A stretch of 64,000 nucleotides of DNA from Streptomyces ipomoeae 91-03 (GCF_000317595.1 NZ_AEJC01000629.1:1-64000); one strand, 5' to 3'; positions 26,875 through 35,922 are shown, numbered from the stretch's first letter. Translations and numbers: made by a program. Notes: generated from the letters alone by a model not told the origin.

Positions 26875-28569
26875 CTACAGCTGCCCCGCCTGGCGTCGCG
26901 TCAGGCCGTACGTGGAGGCGATCGAGTTCCACAGCTCGGCGGCCTTGGTCTTCTCGGTGCTGGCCGTGGTGCTGGCCTTGTTGCCGGCCTGGGTCTGCGC
27001 GGTGGTGCGGGCCTGGCCCTTCTTGCAGCCCTTCTTTCCGGCGACCTGGTCGGCCCACGCGGCGTAGTGGTTGTCGGCGGAGGCGGAGGCCTTCCAGGCG
27101 TTGGTGAGGGAGGTGGTCAGGGCGGCGTGGTCCGGCAGCTTGTCGACGGACAGCTCGCCGAGCTTGGTGACCAGGTCGTTGCGCTGCTTGGCCGCGTTGC
27201 GAAGGTCGGTGGCGGCCTGGCCGAGGTTCTTGCAGCTGCGGATGTTCGAGACGGCCTTGACCACGGTGTTGCGGCTGGCGCCGCTGTCCGCCAGCAGCTT
27301 GTCCAGCGCGACGGCCTGCTCCTTCGCCGGGTCCGCCGACGCGGACGCCGACTCCTCGGGCGCGGCCTCGGTCGCCGACACGGGCAGGTTGTCGCTCTGT
27401 TGATCGCTCCCGGACCCGGAGCTCATCAGGGCGCCCGCCCCGATCCCGAGCGCCGCGATGACCACCCCGACGCCCGCGATCAACGGCACCCGGGACCTCG
27501 GACGACCGCCCCCGCCACCGCCGTCGCGTCTGCCGGAGCCCCGCCCGCCGTGGCCGGGCCCGCCGTGGCCGGGCCCCCGCGGCGGCTGCGGGGCGTCGTA
27601 CGGCTGCTCGATCCGGGGCATCTGCTGCGTGGCCCCGGCGGCTTCCGGCTCACTCCGGAAGAGGCTGTCGAACACATCCGGCTGCTGGGCGTGCGCCTGG
27701 GGCTGCGGCTGCGGAGCCCCGTACGGCTGGGCCTGGGGCTGTGCGGCGACCGGCGGTATGTACTGGGTGGCCTGGGAGTCGGGGTGCATGGGCGGCGCAC
27801 CGTGCGGGGGCTGCCCCGGGTGCCCGGGGTTCGCCGCGGGCGGCAGCGGCCCGGCACCGCCGTTCGGCCCGGCGCCGCTGTTCGGCACCCGACCCAGGAA
27901 CGTCGTCGCGTCGGACGGCGCCTCCGGCGGCAAGGCCCCCGGCCCGACCGGCGGCAGATACTGCGTAGCGGCCTCGGCGCCCGGATCCCCCGCCGCCACG
28001 GGCGGTATGTACTGAGTGGCCGCGTCCTCCACGGGCTGGACCGGCGGCACATACGGGATGTACTGCGTGGCCCCCTCGTCGACCCCGGCGACCGGCGGCA
28101 ACGGCGCACCACCCGGAGCCGGCGGCGCCACGTCCGACGGCAGCGACACCTCCCCGGCGACCGGCGGCAACGGCACCCCGAACCCGGCCCCGCCATAGGT
28201 CTGGACGCCGTACGAGCCCCCGGGCGTCCCCTCGGGCGGCAACGGCACTCCATGCCCGCCCTGAGCGCCCTGGCCCTCCGAATAATCCGGAAGGCCCTGA
28301 GCGCCCTGGCTCCCCCACTCCGGCATGGGAGCAGAACCAGCCCCGTGTACGCCGTCCACGCCGCTCCCGGCGCCCCAGGCATCGCCCGGCGGCTGGGCCG
28401 GAGGGGCCACGGCGTCCTGCCCGGCCCCCCACTGCTGTCGTCCCGTCGGCTGAACCGGAGTCGGAGGCAGATCCCCCGGCATCAGCGGCGCACTCCCGTC
28501 GGAGGGCAGCACGATGCCTTCGCGCGCGGGCCGCGCCGAGGGCTCCTCGCCCTGTCCACTCTGCGCCAC
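26875..28569 (-). CDS. Single-pass membrane protein with Pro/Gly/Gln-rich cytoplasmic tail and ATQY repeats
   Basis: 564 residues. Residues 1-370 are low-complexity and contain about five copies of an ATQYIPPV-like motif (ATQYIPYV, ATQYIPPV twice, ATQYLPPV, ATQQMPRI) plus PLPPVAG repeats. A basic stretch (GRPRSRVPL) leads into one membrane helix (VPLIAGVGVVIAALGIGAG). The outer domain of about 170 residues is helical, with one Cys in NIRSCKNLG and another in KKGCKKG. No function is known to me. Repeated Thr-Gln motifs before a membrane helix look like phosphorylation or FHA-docking sites (inference). Convergent with the lipoprotein gene. Confidence 0.75.
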   Translation of the reverse strand: MAQSGQGEEPSARPAREGIVLPSDGSAPLMPGDLPPTPVQPTGRQQWGAGQDAVAPPAQPPGDAWGAGSGVDGVHGAGSAPMPEWGSQGAQGLPDYSEGQGAQGGHGVPLPPEGTPGGSYGVQTYGGAGFGVPLPPVAGEVSLPSDVAPPAPGGAPLPPVAGVDEGATQYIPYVPPVQPVEDAATQYIPPVAAGDPGAEAATQYLPPVGPGALPPEAPSDATTFLGRVPNSGAGPNGGAGPLPPAANPGHPGQPPHGAPPMHPDSQATQYIPPVAAQPQAQPYGAPQPQPQAHAQQPDVFDSLFRSEPEAAGATQQMPRIEQPYDAPQPPRGPGHGGPGHGGRGSGRRDGGGGGGRPRSRVPLIAGVGVVIAALGIGAGALMSSGSGSDQQSDNLPVSATEAAPEESASASADPAKEQAVALDKLLADSGASRNTVVKAVSNIRSCKNLGQAATDLRNAAKQRNDLVTKLGELSVDKLPDHAALTTSLTNAWKASASADNHYAAWADQVAGKKGCKKGQARTTAQTQAGNKASTTASTEKTKAAELWNSIASTYGLTRRQAGQL

Positions 28570-28934
28570 CGAAACTCCTACGAATGAGCGACTTGCGGAA
28601 TCAACGCCTCACGCTACCGGTTCCCCACAACCGACTGCCACGCAGCACCGCGCCCCCCAAAGGGGGCGCAGGTACCGGACGCCGACCGCGCCCCAAGTCA
28701 AGGGGCGCGGGGCCGTATCAATACGCGGCCCCGCCACGGGATCAATACGCGGCTCCGCCCAGGGATCAATACGCGGCTCCGCCGCGGGGCACGAGCAACC
28801 ACAGACGACCCGCGGCCCGCAACGAACCCCGCCCCCACGGCACATCCCGGCACGGGCCCGCCCCAGCCGACCCGCACGTGCAAGCCGACACCCAGTGAAC
28901 CGACGCCAGTGAACCGCCGCCCCAAGCGGAGCGC
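28570..28934. other. Intergenic region filled by repeats
   Basis: No gene seen. It holds a tandem array (separate entry) and a dispersed GCGGGGCACGAGCAACCAC-type module, the inverted form of the repeat near 31,400. Confidence 0.55.
28717..28788. repeat. Three tandem 24-bp units
   Basis: ATCAATACGCGGCTCCGCCC-type unit repeated three times (28717, 28741, 28765) with few mismatches. The unit is part of the dispersed intergenic repeat family, locally amplified. Confidence 0.75.
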
Positions 28935-30317
28935 CTACGCCGCTTGCAGTTCCATCCGCGCCCCGAACTCCCGAACCACCGCCTCCTCCCTGAACGGCTC
29001 CAACCGCTGCTGGAAGTCCTCCAGATACTCCGCGCCCCGATTCGACCGCAGCGTCCCCAGCAACTCCACGGCCTTCAGCCCCGTACGACAGGCCTCCTCG
29101 ACCTCCCGCTGCTGAACCTGGGCGGTGGCGAGGAGCACATACCCGATGGCCCGCCGCCGAGCACGGGACTCGGGATGCTTGGCCAGCGACTCCTCCGCGC
29201 GCCGTGCCGCAGCCGCGGCCTGCCCCAGATCCCGGTGGCAGTGCGCCAACTCGTCCGCGAGATAGGCCTCGTCGAAGTGCCTGATCCAGGTCGGGTCGTC
29301 CCCCGAGGCCGGATCGGCGGACTCCAACGCCGCCACGGCCCGCCCCGCCGCCTCCTGCGCGGACCGCGCGTCGCCCATCAGCGCATGCCCCCGCGCCTCC
29401 GCCGCGTAGAACATCGACTCCGCACGCGGTGTCACCCGCCCCCGCGCCCCTTCCTGCGCCGCGCGCGCCAACTGCGCGATCTCGCGCGGGTTCCCGAGCT
29501 GCGCGGCGAGGTGACTCATGGACGCGGCGAGCACATAGCCGCCGTACGCGCGGTCGCCGGCGGCCTGCGCGAGCCGTAGCGCCTGGATGTAGTACCGCTG
29601 GGCGAGCCCGGGCTGCCCGGTGTCGACGGCCATGTACCCGGCGAGTTCGGTCAGCCGCGCGACCGCGGCGAACAGCTCACGCCCGACCGCCTCCCGATAC
29701 GACCCGGCCAGCAATCCGGAGACGACACTGTTCAGGTAGTGCACGACGACCGGCCGCACATGCCCACTGCCGTACTGGTGGTCGAGGTCGACGAGCGCCT
29801 GTGTCATCGCGCGTACGGCCGCCACGTCCGCCGACCCCACCCGGGGTCCCGCCGAGCGCGCCACCTGCGAGTCCGGCGCGGAGATCAGCCAGTCACGGCT
29901 GGGTTCGACGAGCGCGGACGCGGCGACGGACGACCCGGAGAGGAAGTCCCGCCGCCCCACGTCGCTGCGCCACAGCTCGCAGACCTGCTCGATGGCCCCG
30001 AGGACCGTCGGCGAGAACTGCAGACCGACACCGGACGCGAGGTTCTTGCCGTTGGCCATGCCGATCTCGTCGATCGTGACCGTACGGCCCAGCTTGCGGC
30101 CGAGCGCCTCGGCGATGATCGCGGGCGCACGGCCCCTCGGCTGTTGCCCCCGCAACCAGCGCGCGACGGACGTCTTGTCATAACGCAGGTCGAGTGCGTG
30201 CTCCGCGCCGCACATGTTGACCCGCCGGGCCAGCCCCGCGTTGGAGCAACCCGCTTCCTGGATGAGCGCCTGCAGTCGTTCGTTCGGCTGCCTGGCGACG
30301 AGCGGCCTTGCGGCCAT
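28935..30317 (-). CDS. HTH/TPR-like transcriptional regulator (NsdA-type family)
   Basis: 460 residues. The N-terminus carries a helix-turn-helix (AGLARRVNMCG and TSVARWLRGQQPRGRAP). The rest is TPR-like alpha-solenoid, e.g. GQPGLAQRYYIQALRLAQAAG and ELAHCHRDLGQAAAAARRAE. Such proteins in Streptomyces influence sporulation and antibiotic production; assignment to the NsdA group is from memory of family layout, not a search. ATG 30317 begins right before the conserved RPLVARQPNERLQALI. Divergent from the prim-pol gene, with direct repeats in the gap. Confidence 0.8.
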   Translation of the reverse strand: MAARPLVARQPNERLQALIQEAGCSNAGLARRVNMCGAEHALDLRYDKTSVARWLRGQQPRGRAPAIIAEALGRKLGRTVTIDEIGMANGKNLASGVGLQFSPTVLGAIEQVCELWRSDVGRRDFLSGSSVAASALVEPSRDWLISAPDSQVARSAGPRVGSADVAAVRAMTQALVDLDHQYGSGHVRPVVVHYLNSVVSGLLAGSYREAVGRELFAAVARLTELAGYMAVDTGQPGLAQRYYIQALRLAQAAGDRAYGGYVLAASMSHLAAQLGNPREIAQLARAAQEGARGRVTPRAESMFYAAEARGHALMGDARSAQEAAGRAVAALESADPASGDDPTWIRHFDEAYLADELAHCHRDLGQAAAAARRAEESLAKHPESRARRRAIGYVLLATAQVQQREVEEACRTGLKAVELLGTLRSNRGAEYLEDFQQRLEPFREEAVVREFGARMELQAA

Positions 30318-30428
30318 GGCGTACCCCCTGTGGCTGTGGTGCCTGCCCACGCACCGAGTTGACGTGTCTTCAGCGGCCGAACCCCTTCGCTCACGCGGTC
30401 ACACGCCACCGGCGCGCACGGCACTCCC

Positions 30429-30473
30429 GCACCGAACACGCGTACCGAAAAGGCGTGCCCACGTATCGAAAAG
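30429..30473. promoter_or_regulatory. Direct repeats in the divergent regulator/prim-pol intergenic region
   Basis: CGTACCGAAAAG (30441) and CGTATCGAAAAG (30462) are spaced exactly 21 bp, two helical turns, with a weaker CGCACCGAACAC at 30429. The spacing suits binding on one face of the DNA, perhaps autoregulation by the divergent regulator. Confidence 0.5.
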
Positions 30474-30686
30474 ATCCGGCCTCGAAGATCAATGCCCCGC
30501 CGACATGACGAAGATGCGAGACATGCCAGGATTGCCGGGGTAAACACGCATGCTGTACCCCACACGTGGCTACCCGGCTCACGCCGCGATCCCTCCCGCG
30601 CGCCCCCGACGGTGCACCCATGCGCCCCAGCTCTGTGAATGATGCTCTCCCCCGCGCATGTGACATCCGTAACCACTGATGACCGC

Positions 30687-30692
30687 TAGAGT
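30687..30692 (+). promoter_or_regulatory. -10 element of a leaderless prim-pol transcript
   Basis: TAGAGT ends 10 bp before the GTG at 30703, so transcription should begin at or within a few bases of the start codon. No ribosome site is present, which agrees. Confidence 0.5.
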
Positions 30693-30702
30693 TGTGTTCA
30701 TC

Positions 30703-31362
30703 GTGGAAGAGACCATCGCGGGCCCTGAAGCTGCCCAAATCCCGAAGCAGCGCGGTGAATCGCTGCTGGACACCGCCGTTCGATACGCCGAAGAGCGCCA
30801 CTGGGACGTTTTCCCGGGCACATGGCTGGAAGCCGTCGACGGGGTGCAGCACTGCTCCTGCGGCAATGCCGCGTGTGCCACCCCCGGCGCGCACCCGGCG
30901 CGCGAGGACTGGGCGACCCAGGCGACAGGCAGTGCGACCGTCGCACGCCGACTGTGGTCGAAGCAGCCGACCGCGTCGATCCTCCTGCCGACCGGCCGTA
31001 CGTTCGACACGATCGATGTTCCCGAGACCGCGGGGCTGCTGGCGCTGGCCCGTATGGAGCGCATGGAGCTGACGCTCGGGCCGGTGACCTGGACGCCGGA
31101 CCGCCGTATGCATTTCTTCGTGCTGCCCGGCGCCTCGGTCAAGGCCCCCGATCTTGTACGGAAGTTGGGCTGGTCTCCGCTTTCGCTCGACCTCAAGGCG
31201 TTGGGGGAGGGCGAGTATGTGGCGGCTCCGCCGACGCGGTATGGATCTCGGGGAGCTGTGCAGTGGGCGCGTCGTCCCACTCCGGCCAACCGGTGGCTGC
31301 CGGACGCCGAGGAGTTGATCTCGCCGCTCGCTTACGCGTGCGGTAGGGATGGGCGCCGGTAA
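30703..31362 (+). CDS. Bifunctional DNA primase/polymerase (prim-pol) domain protein
   Basis: 219 residues with a prim-pol N-terminal-like fold: LDTAVRYAEERHWDVFPGTW, then a Cys motif HCSCGNAACATPGAHPARED, LLPTGRTFDTIDVPE and a C-terminal YVAAPPTRYGSRG. No helicase or replication module follows, unlike phage or plasmid forms. Stand-alone copies are common in Streptomyces chromosomes and their role is unknown. Start taken at GTG 30703 because of the -10 position; the frame extends to ATG 30679. Divergent from the TPR-like regulator. Confidence 0.75.
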   Translation: MEETIAGPEAAQIPKQRGESLLDTAVRYAEERHWDVFPGTWLEAVDGVQHCSCGNAACATPGAHPAREDWATQATGSATVARRLWSKQPTASILLPTGRTFDTIDVPETAGLLALARMERMELTLGPVTWTPDRRMHFFVLPGASVKAPDLVRKLGWSPLSLDLKALGEGEYVAAPPTRYGSRGAVQWARRPTPANRWLPDAEELISPLAYACGRDGRR

Positions 31363-31380
31363 CGCTCCGGGCGGGGGCTG

Positions 31381-31463
31381 CGGGTTGGTTTCACGACCGC
31401 GGGTCGGTCGTGGTGGCTCGCGCCCCGCGGCGGAGCCGCATATCGGCACTGCCCCGCGCCCCT
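31381..31463. repeat. Dispersed intergenic repeat, GCGCCCCGCGGCGG type
   Basis: A GACCGCGGGTCGGTC hairpin, then GCGCCCCGCGGCGGAGCCGC and CCCCGCGCCCCT. The same module occurs at 45,631-45,686 and, inverted, at 28,765-28,815 and 36,860-36,951. It may terminate prim-pol transcription. Confidence 0.65.
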
Positions 31464-31503
31464 GAAAGACTGGAGGCTCCATCGACCGGAAGGAGCCGTC
31501 GGC

Positions 31504-32286
31504 TTGAGTGCTGTCGCCGCCGTACGCGTGCACGGACTCTGGAAGCGGTTCGGGGCCCATGTCGCCGTTGCCGGGGTTGATCTGGAGCTGCCCGCGGGGC
31601 GGTTCATCGGGCTGGTCGGGCCGAACGGGGCCGGGAAGACCACCACGCTCTCCATGGTGACCGGGCTGCTGCGGCCCGATCAGGGGTCCGTCGAGGTCGT
31701 CGGGCACGATGTGTGGCGGGATCCGGTGGAGGTGAAGGCCCGGATCGGGGTGTTGCCGGAGGGGCTACGGCTCTTCGAGCGGCTCACCGGGCGCGAACTC
31801 CTCTCCTACACCGGCCGGTTGCGCGGGCTGCCCGGTGCCGAGGTCGATCGGCGGGCCACCCAACTGCTGGACGTACTCGATCTCGCGGGCGCCCAGCACA
31901 AGCTCGTCGTCGACTACTCGACCGGTATGCGGAAGAAGATCGGGCTCGCCGCGGCCCTGCTCCACAATCCCGAAGTGCTGTTCCTGGACGAGCCGTTCGA
32001 AGGCGTCGACCCGGTGTCCGCACAGACCATCCGGGGCGTGCTGGAGCGGTACACCGCCTCGGGCGCCACGGTCGTGTTCTCCTCCCACGTCATGGAGCTC
32101 GTCGAATCGCTGTGCGACTGGGTGGCCGTCATGGTCGCGGGCCGCATCCGCGCGCACGGCCCGCTCGCCGACGTACGAGGCGACGCGCCCTCGCTGCAGA
32201 AGGCCTTCCTGGAGCTGGTCGGAGCCGGTGAACGGGACGCCGGCGCGGAGCTGGACTGGCTGGGCGGCGGGACGTCACCGCGATGA
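31504..32286 (+). CDS. ABC transporter ATP-binding protein
   Basis: 260-residue ATPase. Walker A GPNGAGKTT, signature region YSTGMRKKIG, Walker B VLFLDEPF followed by EGVDP, and switch His in VVFSSHVMELVE. A TTG start is used: AAGGAG lies eight bases upstream and no ATG or GTG fits. The stop overlaps the permease ATG (ATGA), so the two form one exporter operon. Confidence 0.92.
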   Translation: MSAVAAVRVHGLWKRFGAHVAVAGVDLELPAGRFIGLVGPNGAGKTTTLSMVTGLLRPDQGSVEVVGHDVWRDPVEVKARIGVLPEGLRLFERLTGRELLSYTGRLRGLPGAEVDRRATQLLDVLDLAGAQHKLVVDYSTGMRKKIGLAAALLHNPEVLFLDEPFEGVDPVSAQTIRGVLERYTASGATVVFSSHVMELVESLCDWVAVMVAGRIRAHGPLADVRGDAPSLQKAFLELVGAGERDAGAELDWLGGGTSPR

Positions 32287-33923
32287 GCGCGGCGGGCGGT
32301 ACGAGTACGGGCACGGGTGCTACGGGTACGGGCGCCGCCTCCGTGACCTCCGTCGTCGTACGGCTGAAGCTGTCCCTGTTGCGCAACGGGCTGCGGCAGT
32401 CGGCCGGGCGGCGGGCGGCGTATGTCGCGTCCGCGGTGGTGACGCTGCTGTTCGCGGCGCTCCAGCTGATCGGGTTGATCGCGTTGCGGGGCGACGAGCA
32501 CGCGGCGTCCGTGACCGTGCCGCTGGTGGCGGTGCTGGCGCTCGGGTGGGCGGTGATGCCGCTGTTCTTCCCGAGCGGCGACGAAACCCTCGATCCGACC
32601 CGGCTGGTGATGCTGCCGCTGCGGCCCCGACCGCTCGTACGGGCGCTGCTGGCGGCCTCGCTCGTGGGCATCGGGCCACTGTTCACGCTGTGCCTGCTGG
32701 TCGGGTCGGTGGTGGCGGTGGCACGGGGCGCGGTCGCGTACGTCACCGCCGTGGCCGCCGTGCCGCTCGCGCTGCTCGGGTGCGTGGCGCTCGCGCGGGC
32801 CGTCGCCGCCGCCAACATCCGGCTGCTGAGCAGCCGCCGGGGGCGTGACCTCGCCGTACTGAGCGGGCTGCTGATCGCGGTCGGCGTCCAGATCGTCAAC
32901 TTCGGTGTGCAGCGGCTGGGGGCGGCCGGGCTCGGTCAGCTCGACCCGGCGGCGGACGTACTGAGCTGGGTGCCACCGGCGTCCGCGCTCGGCGCGGTGC
33001 ACTCGATGAGCGAGGGCTCGTACGGCGTCGGGGTGGCCCGACTCACGCTTTCCGCCGGTGCGTTGGTGGTGCTGGTGCGGATGTGGGCGGCGAGTCTGAC
33101 GCGGTTGATGACCTCGCCGGACGGGTCGACGCTGCTGGATGCCGGGGAGAGCTCGGCGGCCCGGACGCGTTCCAGCGGGCTGAGTCGGCTGCTGCCCGCC
33201 GGGCGGACGGGCACGATCATGGAGCGGAGTCTGCGGTACGTCTGGCGGGATCCGAAGACCAAGGCGGCGTGGGTGACGTCGTTGGCGATCGGGCTGATCG
33301 TGCCCGTCTTCAACGCGTTGCAGGGCACCGGGTCGATCTACTTCGCCTGTTTCGCCGCCGGGATGCTCGGGATCATGATGTACAACCAGTTCGGGCAGGA
33401 CACCTCCGCGTTCTGGATGGTCGCCATGACGATCTCCTCCACGCGGGACGCGTATGTGGAACTGCGGGGACGGGCGCTGGCGTTGCTCGTCATCACGTTG
33501 CCGTACGCCACGTTCGTGACCGTCCTGACCACCGCTCTCCTCGGCGACTGGGGTGCCCTGCCCGAGGTGCTGGGCCTTTCGTTCGCGCTGCTCGGTGCGA
33601 TGCTCGCCACCGGTGCCTGGGCCTCCGCCCGCTTTCCGTACTCCATCCCCCAGGAGGGCCACAAGAACGTGGCTCCCGGGCAGGCCGGGCTCGCCTGGAT
33701 CTCCGTCTTCGGGGGGATGGTCGGAGCGGCGCTGCTCTGCGTCCCGGTGATCGCCCTGCTCGTCTGGCTGAACGTGGCGGAGGGTGGCGGTGCGTGGAGG
33801 TGGGTGGCGCTGCCGGTGGGGGCGGCGTACGGGGTGGGGATCACCGTGGCGGGGTTGCGCTTGGCCGCGCCACGGACGGCCAAGCGGCTGCCGGAGATTC
33901 TGGCGGCGGTGAGCAGGGCGTAG
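32283..33923 (+). CDS. ABC transporter permease
   Basis: 546 residues with about twelve hydrophobic segments (VVTLLFAALQLIGLIAL, LVAVLALGWAVMPLFF, AWVTSLAIGLIVPVF, GGMVGAALLCVPVIALLVWL) and a Gly/Thr-rich N-terminal tail. The layout resembles ABC-2-type exporters with a duplicated membrane half. Translationally coupled to the ATPase. Transported substrate unknown. A hairpin follows the stop. Confidence 0.88.
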   Translation: MSAAGGTSTGTGATGTGAASVTSVVVRLKLSLLRNGLRQSAGRRAAYVASAVVTLLFAALQLIGLIALRGDEHAASVTVPLVAVLALGWAVMPLFFPSGDETLDPTRLVMLPLRPRPLVRALLAASLVGIGPLFTLCLLVGSVVAVARGAVAYVTAVAAVPLALLGCVALARAVAAANIRLLSSRRGRDLAVLSGLLIAVGVQIVNFGVQRLGAAGLGQLDPAADVLSWVPPASALGAVHSMSEGSYGVGVARLTLSAGALVVLVRMWAASLTRLMTSPDGSTLLDAGESSAARTRSSGLSRLLPAGRTGTIMERSLRYVWRDPKTKAAWVTSLAIGLIVPVFNALQGTGSIYFACFAAGMLGIMMYNQFGQDTSAFWMVAMTISSTRDAYVELRGRALALLVITLPYATFVTVLTTALLGDWGALPEVLGLSFALLGAMLATGAWASARFPYSIPQEGHKNVAPGQAGLAWISVFGGMVGAALLCVPVIALLVWLNVAEGGGAWRWVALPVGAAYGVGITVAGLRLAAPRTAKRLPEILAAVSRA

Positions 33924-33981
33924 GTCTTTCGCCCCCGGCGACAAGGATCCGGCACCCGAGCCGGCGCCGGCGACGACGTGG

Positions 33982-34018
33982 AAGGGCCCCGGAAGCGGCG
34001 CATTCCAGGGGCCCCTTT
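33982..34018. terminator. Bidirectional terminator hairpin
   Basis: AAGGGCCCC and GGGGCCCCTT arms around an inner GAA/TTC pairing, between the convergent permease and hydrolase genes. One bulged base. Confidence 0.65.
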
Positions 34019-34033
34019 GCTCGGTGCGGCTCC

Positions 34034-34984
34034 TCAGTCGCTGAAGCCGTCCAGGAACGGCTCTATCGCGGCGCGCCAGGCGTCGGGCTGGTCGTAGTGG
34101 ACGAGGTGGCCGGCGTCGGCGACCTCGGCGTACTGGCCGTGCGGGAGGACGCGGACCATTTCCTGGGCCTCGGCGCGGCCCAGTTCGCCGTCGAGGCCGC
34201 GGACGACGAGGGCGGGGCACCTGACCTGGGTCAGCTCCTCCCAGTGCGCGTCGTACACCCAGGTCTCGCGGGTCTTGAGCATCAGCTCGGGCTCGAAGAC
34301 GGGCCGCCAACCGTCGGGGCACTCGTGCATGACCTCGGCGTAGAACTCGCCCCGGGACGGGTTGGGGCGCTCCACCCAGGGGTCGTCCTCGCCGAACCAC
34401 TTGCGCACGTCGGCGAGGGTGGCGAAGGGCAGCGGCCAGGCCTTGAACCAGCTCTCCCACTCACGCTGCGAGGCGGCGCCCAGCGCCGAGGCCCGCATGT
34501 CGCAGATGATCAGGCCGCGCACCAGGTCGGGGCGCTTGGCGGCCAGCTGCCAGGCGGTCAGCGCGCCCATGGCGTGACCGATGAGGACGACGGGGGCGAG
34601 GCCGAGCTGCTCGACGGCCGCCTCGGCGTCCTCCACGTAGGCCTCACGGGTGTACGCGGCCTCCTCGGGCTTCTGGCTCTGCCCGTGGCCGCGCTGGTCG
34701 AGCGCCACGGCGCGGCGCCGCTCGGAGAGCCAGCGGGCGGTGGGTGCCCAGTGCGAGGCGCGGCCCATGAGGCCATGCAATAAGAGCACCCCGGGCCCCG
34801 ACTCGCTCCCGACTCCGGTCCCGCCGTCGCCGGCCCCCGCTCCGGCGCCGGTCCCGGTGCTGATGCCGGTTCCGCCGCCGGTCGGGGTTCCGCCGGCCTC
34901 GTCCCCGGTCTTGGGTGGGTCACCGAACTCCCAGGCAGCAAGGCTCACACCGCCCGCTCCGGTCACGTCGATGCGCCGCACCAT
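34034..34984 (-). CDS. Alpha/beta hydrolase-fold protein lacking the nucleophile Ser
   Basis: 316 residues with the alpha/beta hydrolase core: LLLHGLMGRASHW (oxyanion), VALDQRGHGQS, acid in VVRGLDGELG, His in ADAGHLVHYD. The nucleophile elbow reads IGHAMGA: Ala (codon GCC) stands where Ser is expected in GHSMG. A Gly/Thr/Ala low-complexity insertion of about 35 residues follows the first strand. ATG 34984 has GGGGGG five bases upstream. It may be inactive as a hydrolase or use another mechanism. Confidence 0.85.
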   Translation of the reverse strand: MVRRIDVTGAGGVSLAAWEFGDPPKTGDEAGGTPTGGGTGISTGTGAGAGAGDGGTGVGSESGPGVLLLHGLMGRASHWAPTARWLSERRRAVALDQRGHGQSQKPEEAAYTREAYVEDAEAAVEQLGLAPVVLIGHAMGALTAWQLAAKRPDLVRGLIICDMRASALGAASQREWESWFKAWPLPFATLADVRKWFGEDDPWVERPNPSRGEFYAEVMHECPDGWRPVFEPELMLKTRETWVYDAHWEELTQVRCPALVVRGLDGELGRAEAQEMVRVLPHGQYAEVADAGHLVHYDQPDAWRAAIEPFLDGFSD

Positions 34985-35268
34985 TGGCACCCCCCAGGCT
35001 CCCGCTCGGACCGCTCGCCGCCGCCTCCCGCTCCTCGCTTCGAGGCGGCCGGTCCTTGTCGTCCTACCGCTGTCGTACCGCTGACCTGCTGTTGCTCCCG
35101 CAGTTGTTGCCATCGTGCGCGCCGCTCGGACGGCGAGCACGGTTGTTACAGCGTGCCCATCGGGTGACACGTTACGTATGCGGTGGCTGCGGCGGTACGG
35201 ATACCGGCGGTAGCGCGCCGGTCCGTACGGGTCGTGCCTCGCCGCACCTCGTCACGCCACCCAGGTTA

Positions 35269-35284
35269 TCGAATATGTATTCGA
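35269..35284. promoter_or_regulatory. AT-rich palindrome TCGAATA-TG-TATTCGA
   Basis: Perfect 7-bp arms. It resembles the actinobacterial LexA box (TCGAAC-N4-GTTCGA), with T/A at the inner position. It lies about 285 bp upstream of the hydrolase start, with no other obvious target. Confidence 0.4.
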
Positions 35285-35450
35285 AGATGCCGTTCTCGGC
35301 GACAACACCCCTCGTTCGAGTGACCTCCCCCGAGGATTGCCCGCCGCCGTCGAGGGGAGATCTTCAGCGGGAGGCGGACCGCTCGGGGAAAACGGTCCGA
35401 GGGGGATGACCCTGAGAGCTCGGGGCTCCGGGTCAGCACAGGGGAGGACA

Positions 35451-35478
35451 GGCCCCGGCGCCACACGGCGCCGGGGCC
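35451..35478. terminator. Perfect 12-bp hairpin
   Basis: GGCCCCGGCGCC-ACAC-GGCGCCGGGGCC, flanked by GGGGAGG and CCTCCCC that extend the stem. It has the form of a strong GC-rich intrinsic terminator, although no gene is seen immediately upstream on either strand. Confidence 0.7.
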
Positions 35479-35922
35479 CTCCCCATGTCCACGGCACATG
35501 CACATCCACCCGCCCCTTCCCCTGCCGCCACGCGCTCTCCGTCGCGGGCCGCCGAGAGCCCTCAGGTCATATGCCTCACGCGCAAGCCTCGCACGCGAAC
35601 GGCCCGAGCGCTGCGATTCGGCGTACTGAATCTTGGAGTTGAGGCGGGCACGGCCCCCGCCGACGCACGTCCACACCGGCCGAGCTGGGGGGACGTGGTG
35701 GCCGCGCTTGGCGGGGGGGCCGGGCCCTCGGTCGGTCCGGGGGTGGTCACCCTCGGTCGGGGGCCGGGGTGGTCACCCTCAGCGGGGGGCCGGGATGCGG
35801 GATCGGCGGCCCGGCCGAGGGCGGCGATTGGTGGCCCGCCGACCACGGGAAGCCGATAGCCGGCGGCCTGCCGCCGACACGGACGCCTGCGGTCGGGTGG
35901 TACGCCGACGACCGGGACGCCG

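Noticed and set aside
28717-28788. Possible CRISPR array (three regular repeats)
   Set aside because: Units are directly adjacent with no spacers and belong to a dispersed intergenic repeat family; no cas genes.
30703-31362. Prim-pol gene as sign of an integrated plasmid or phage
   Set aside because: No integrase, helicase, excisionase or attachment repeat nearby; stand-alone chromosomal copies are common in Streptomyces.
31914-34460. 848-codon minus-strand open frame opposite the ABC exporter
   Set aside because: Antisense shadow: codon composition (His/Arg/Pro/Gly-rich, unnatural) and the well-supported ABC genes on the other strand.
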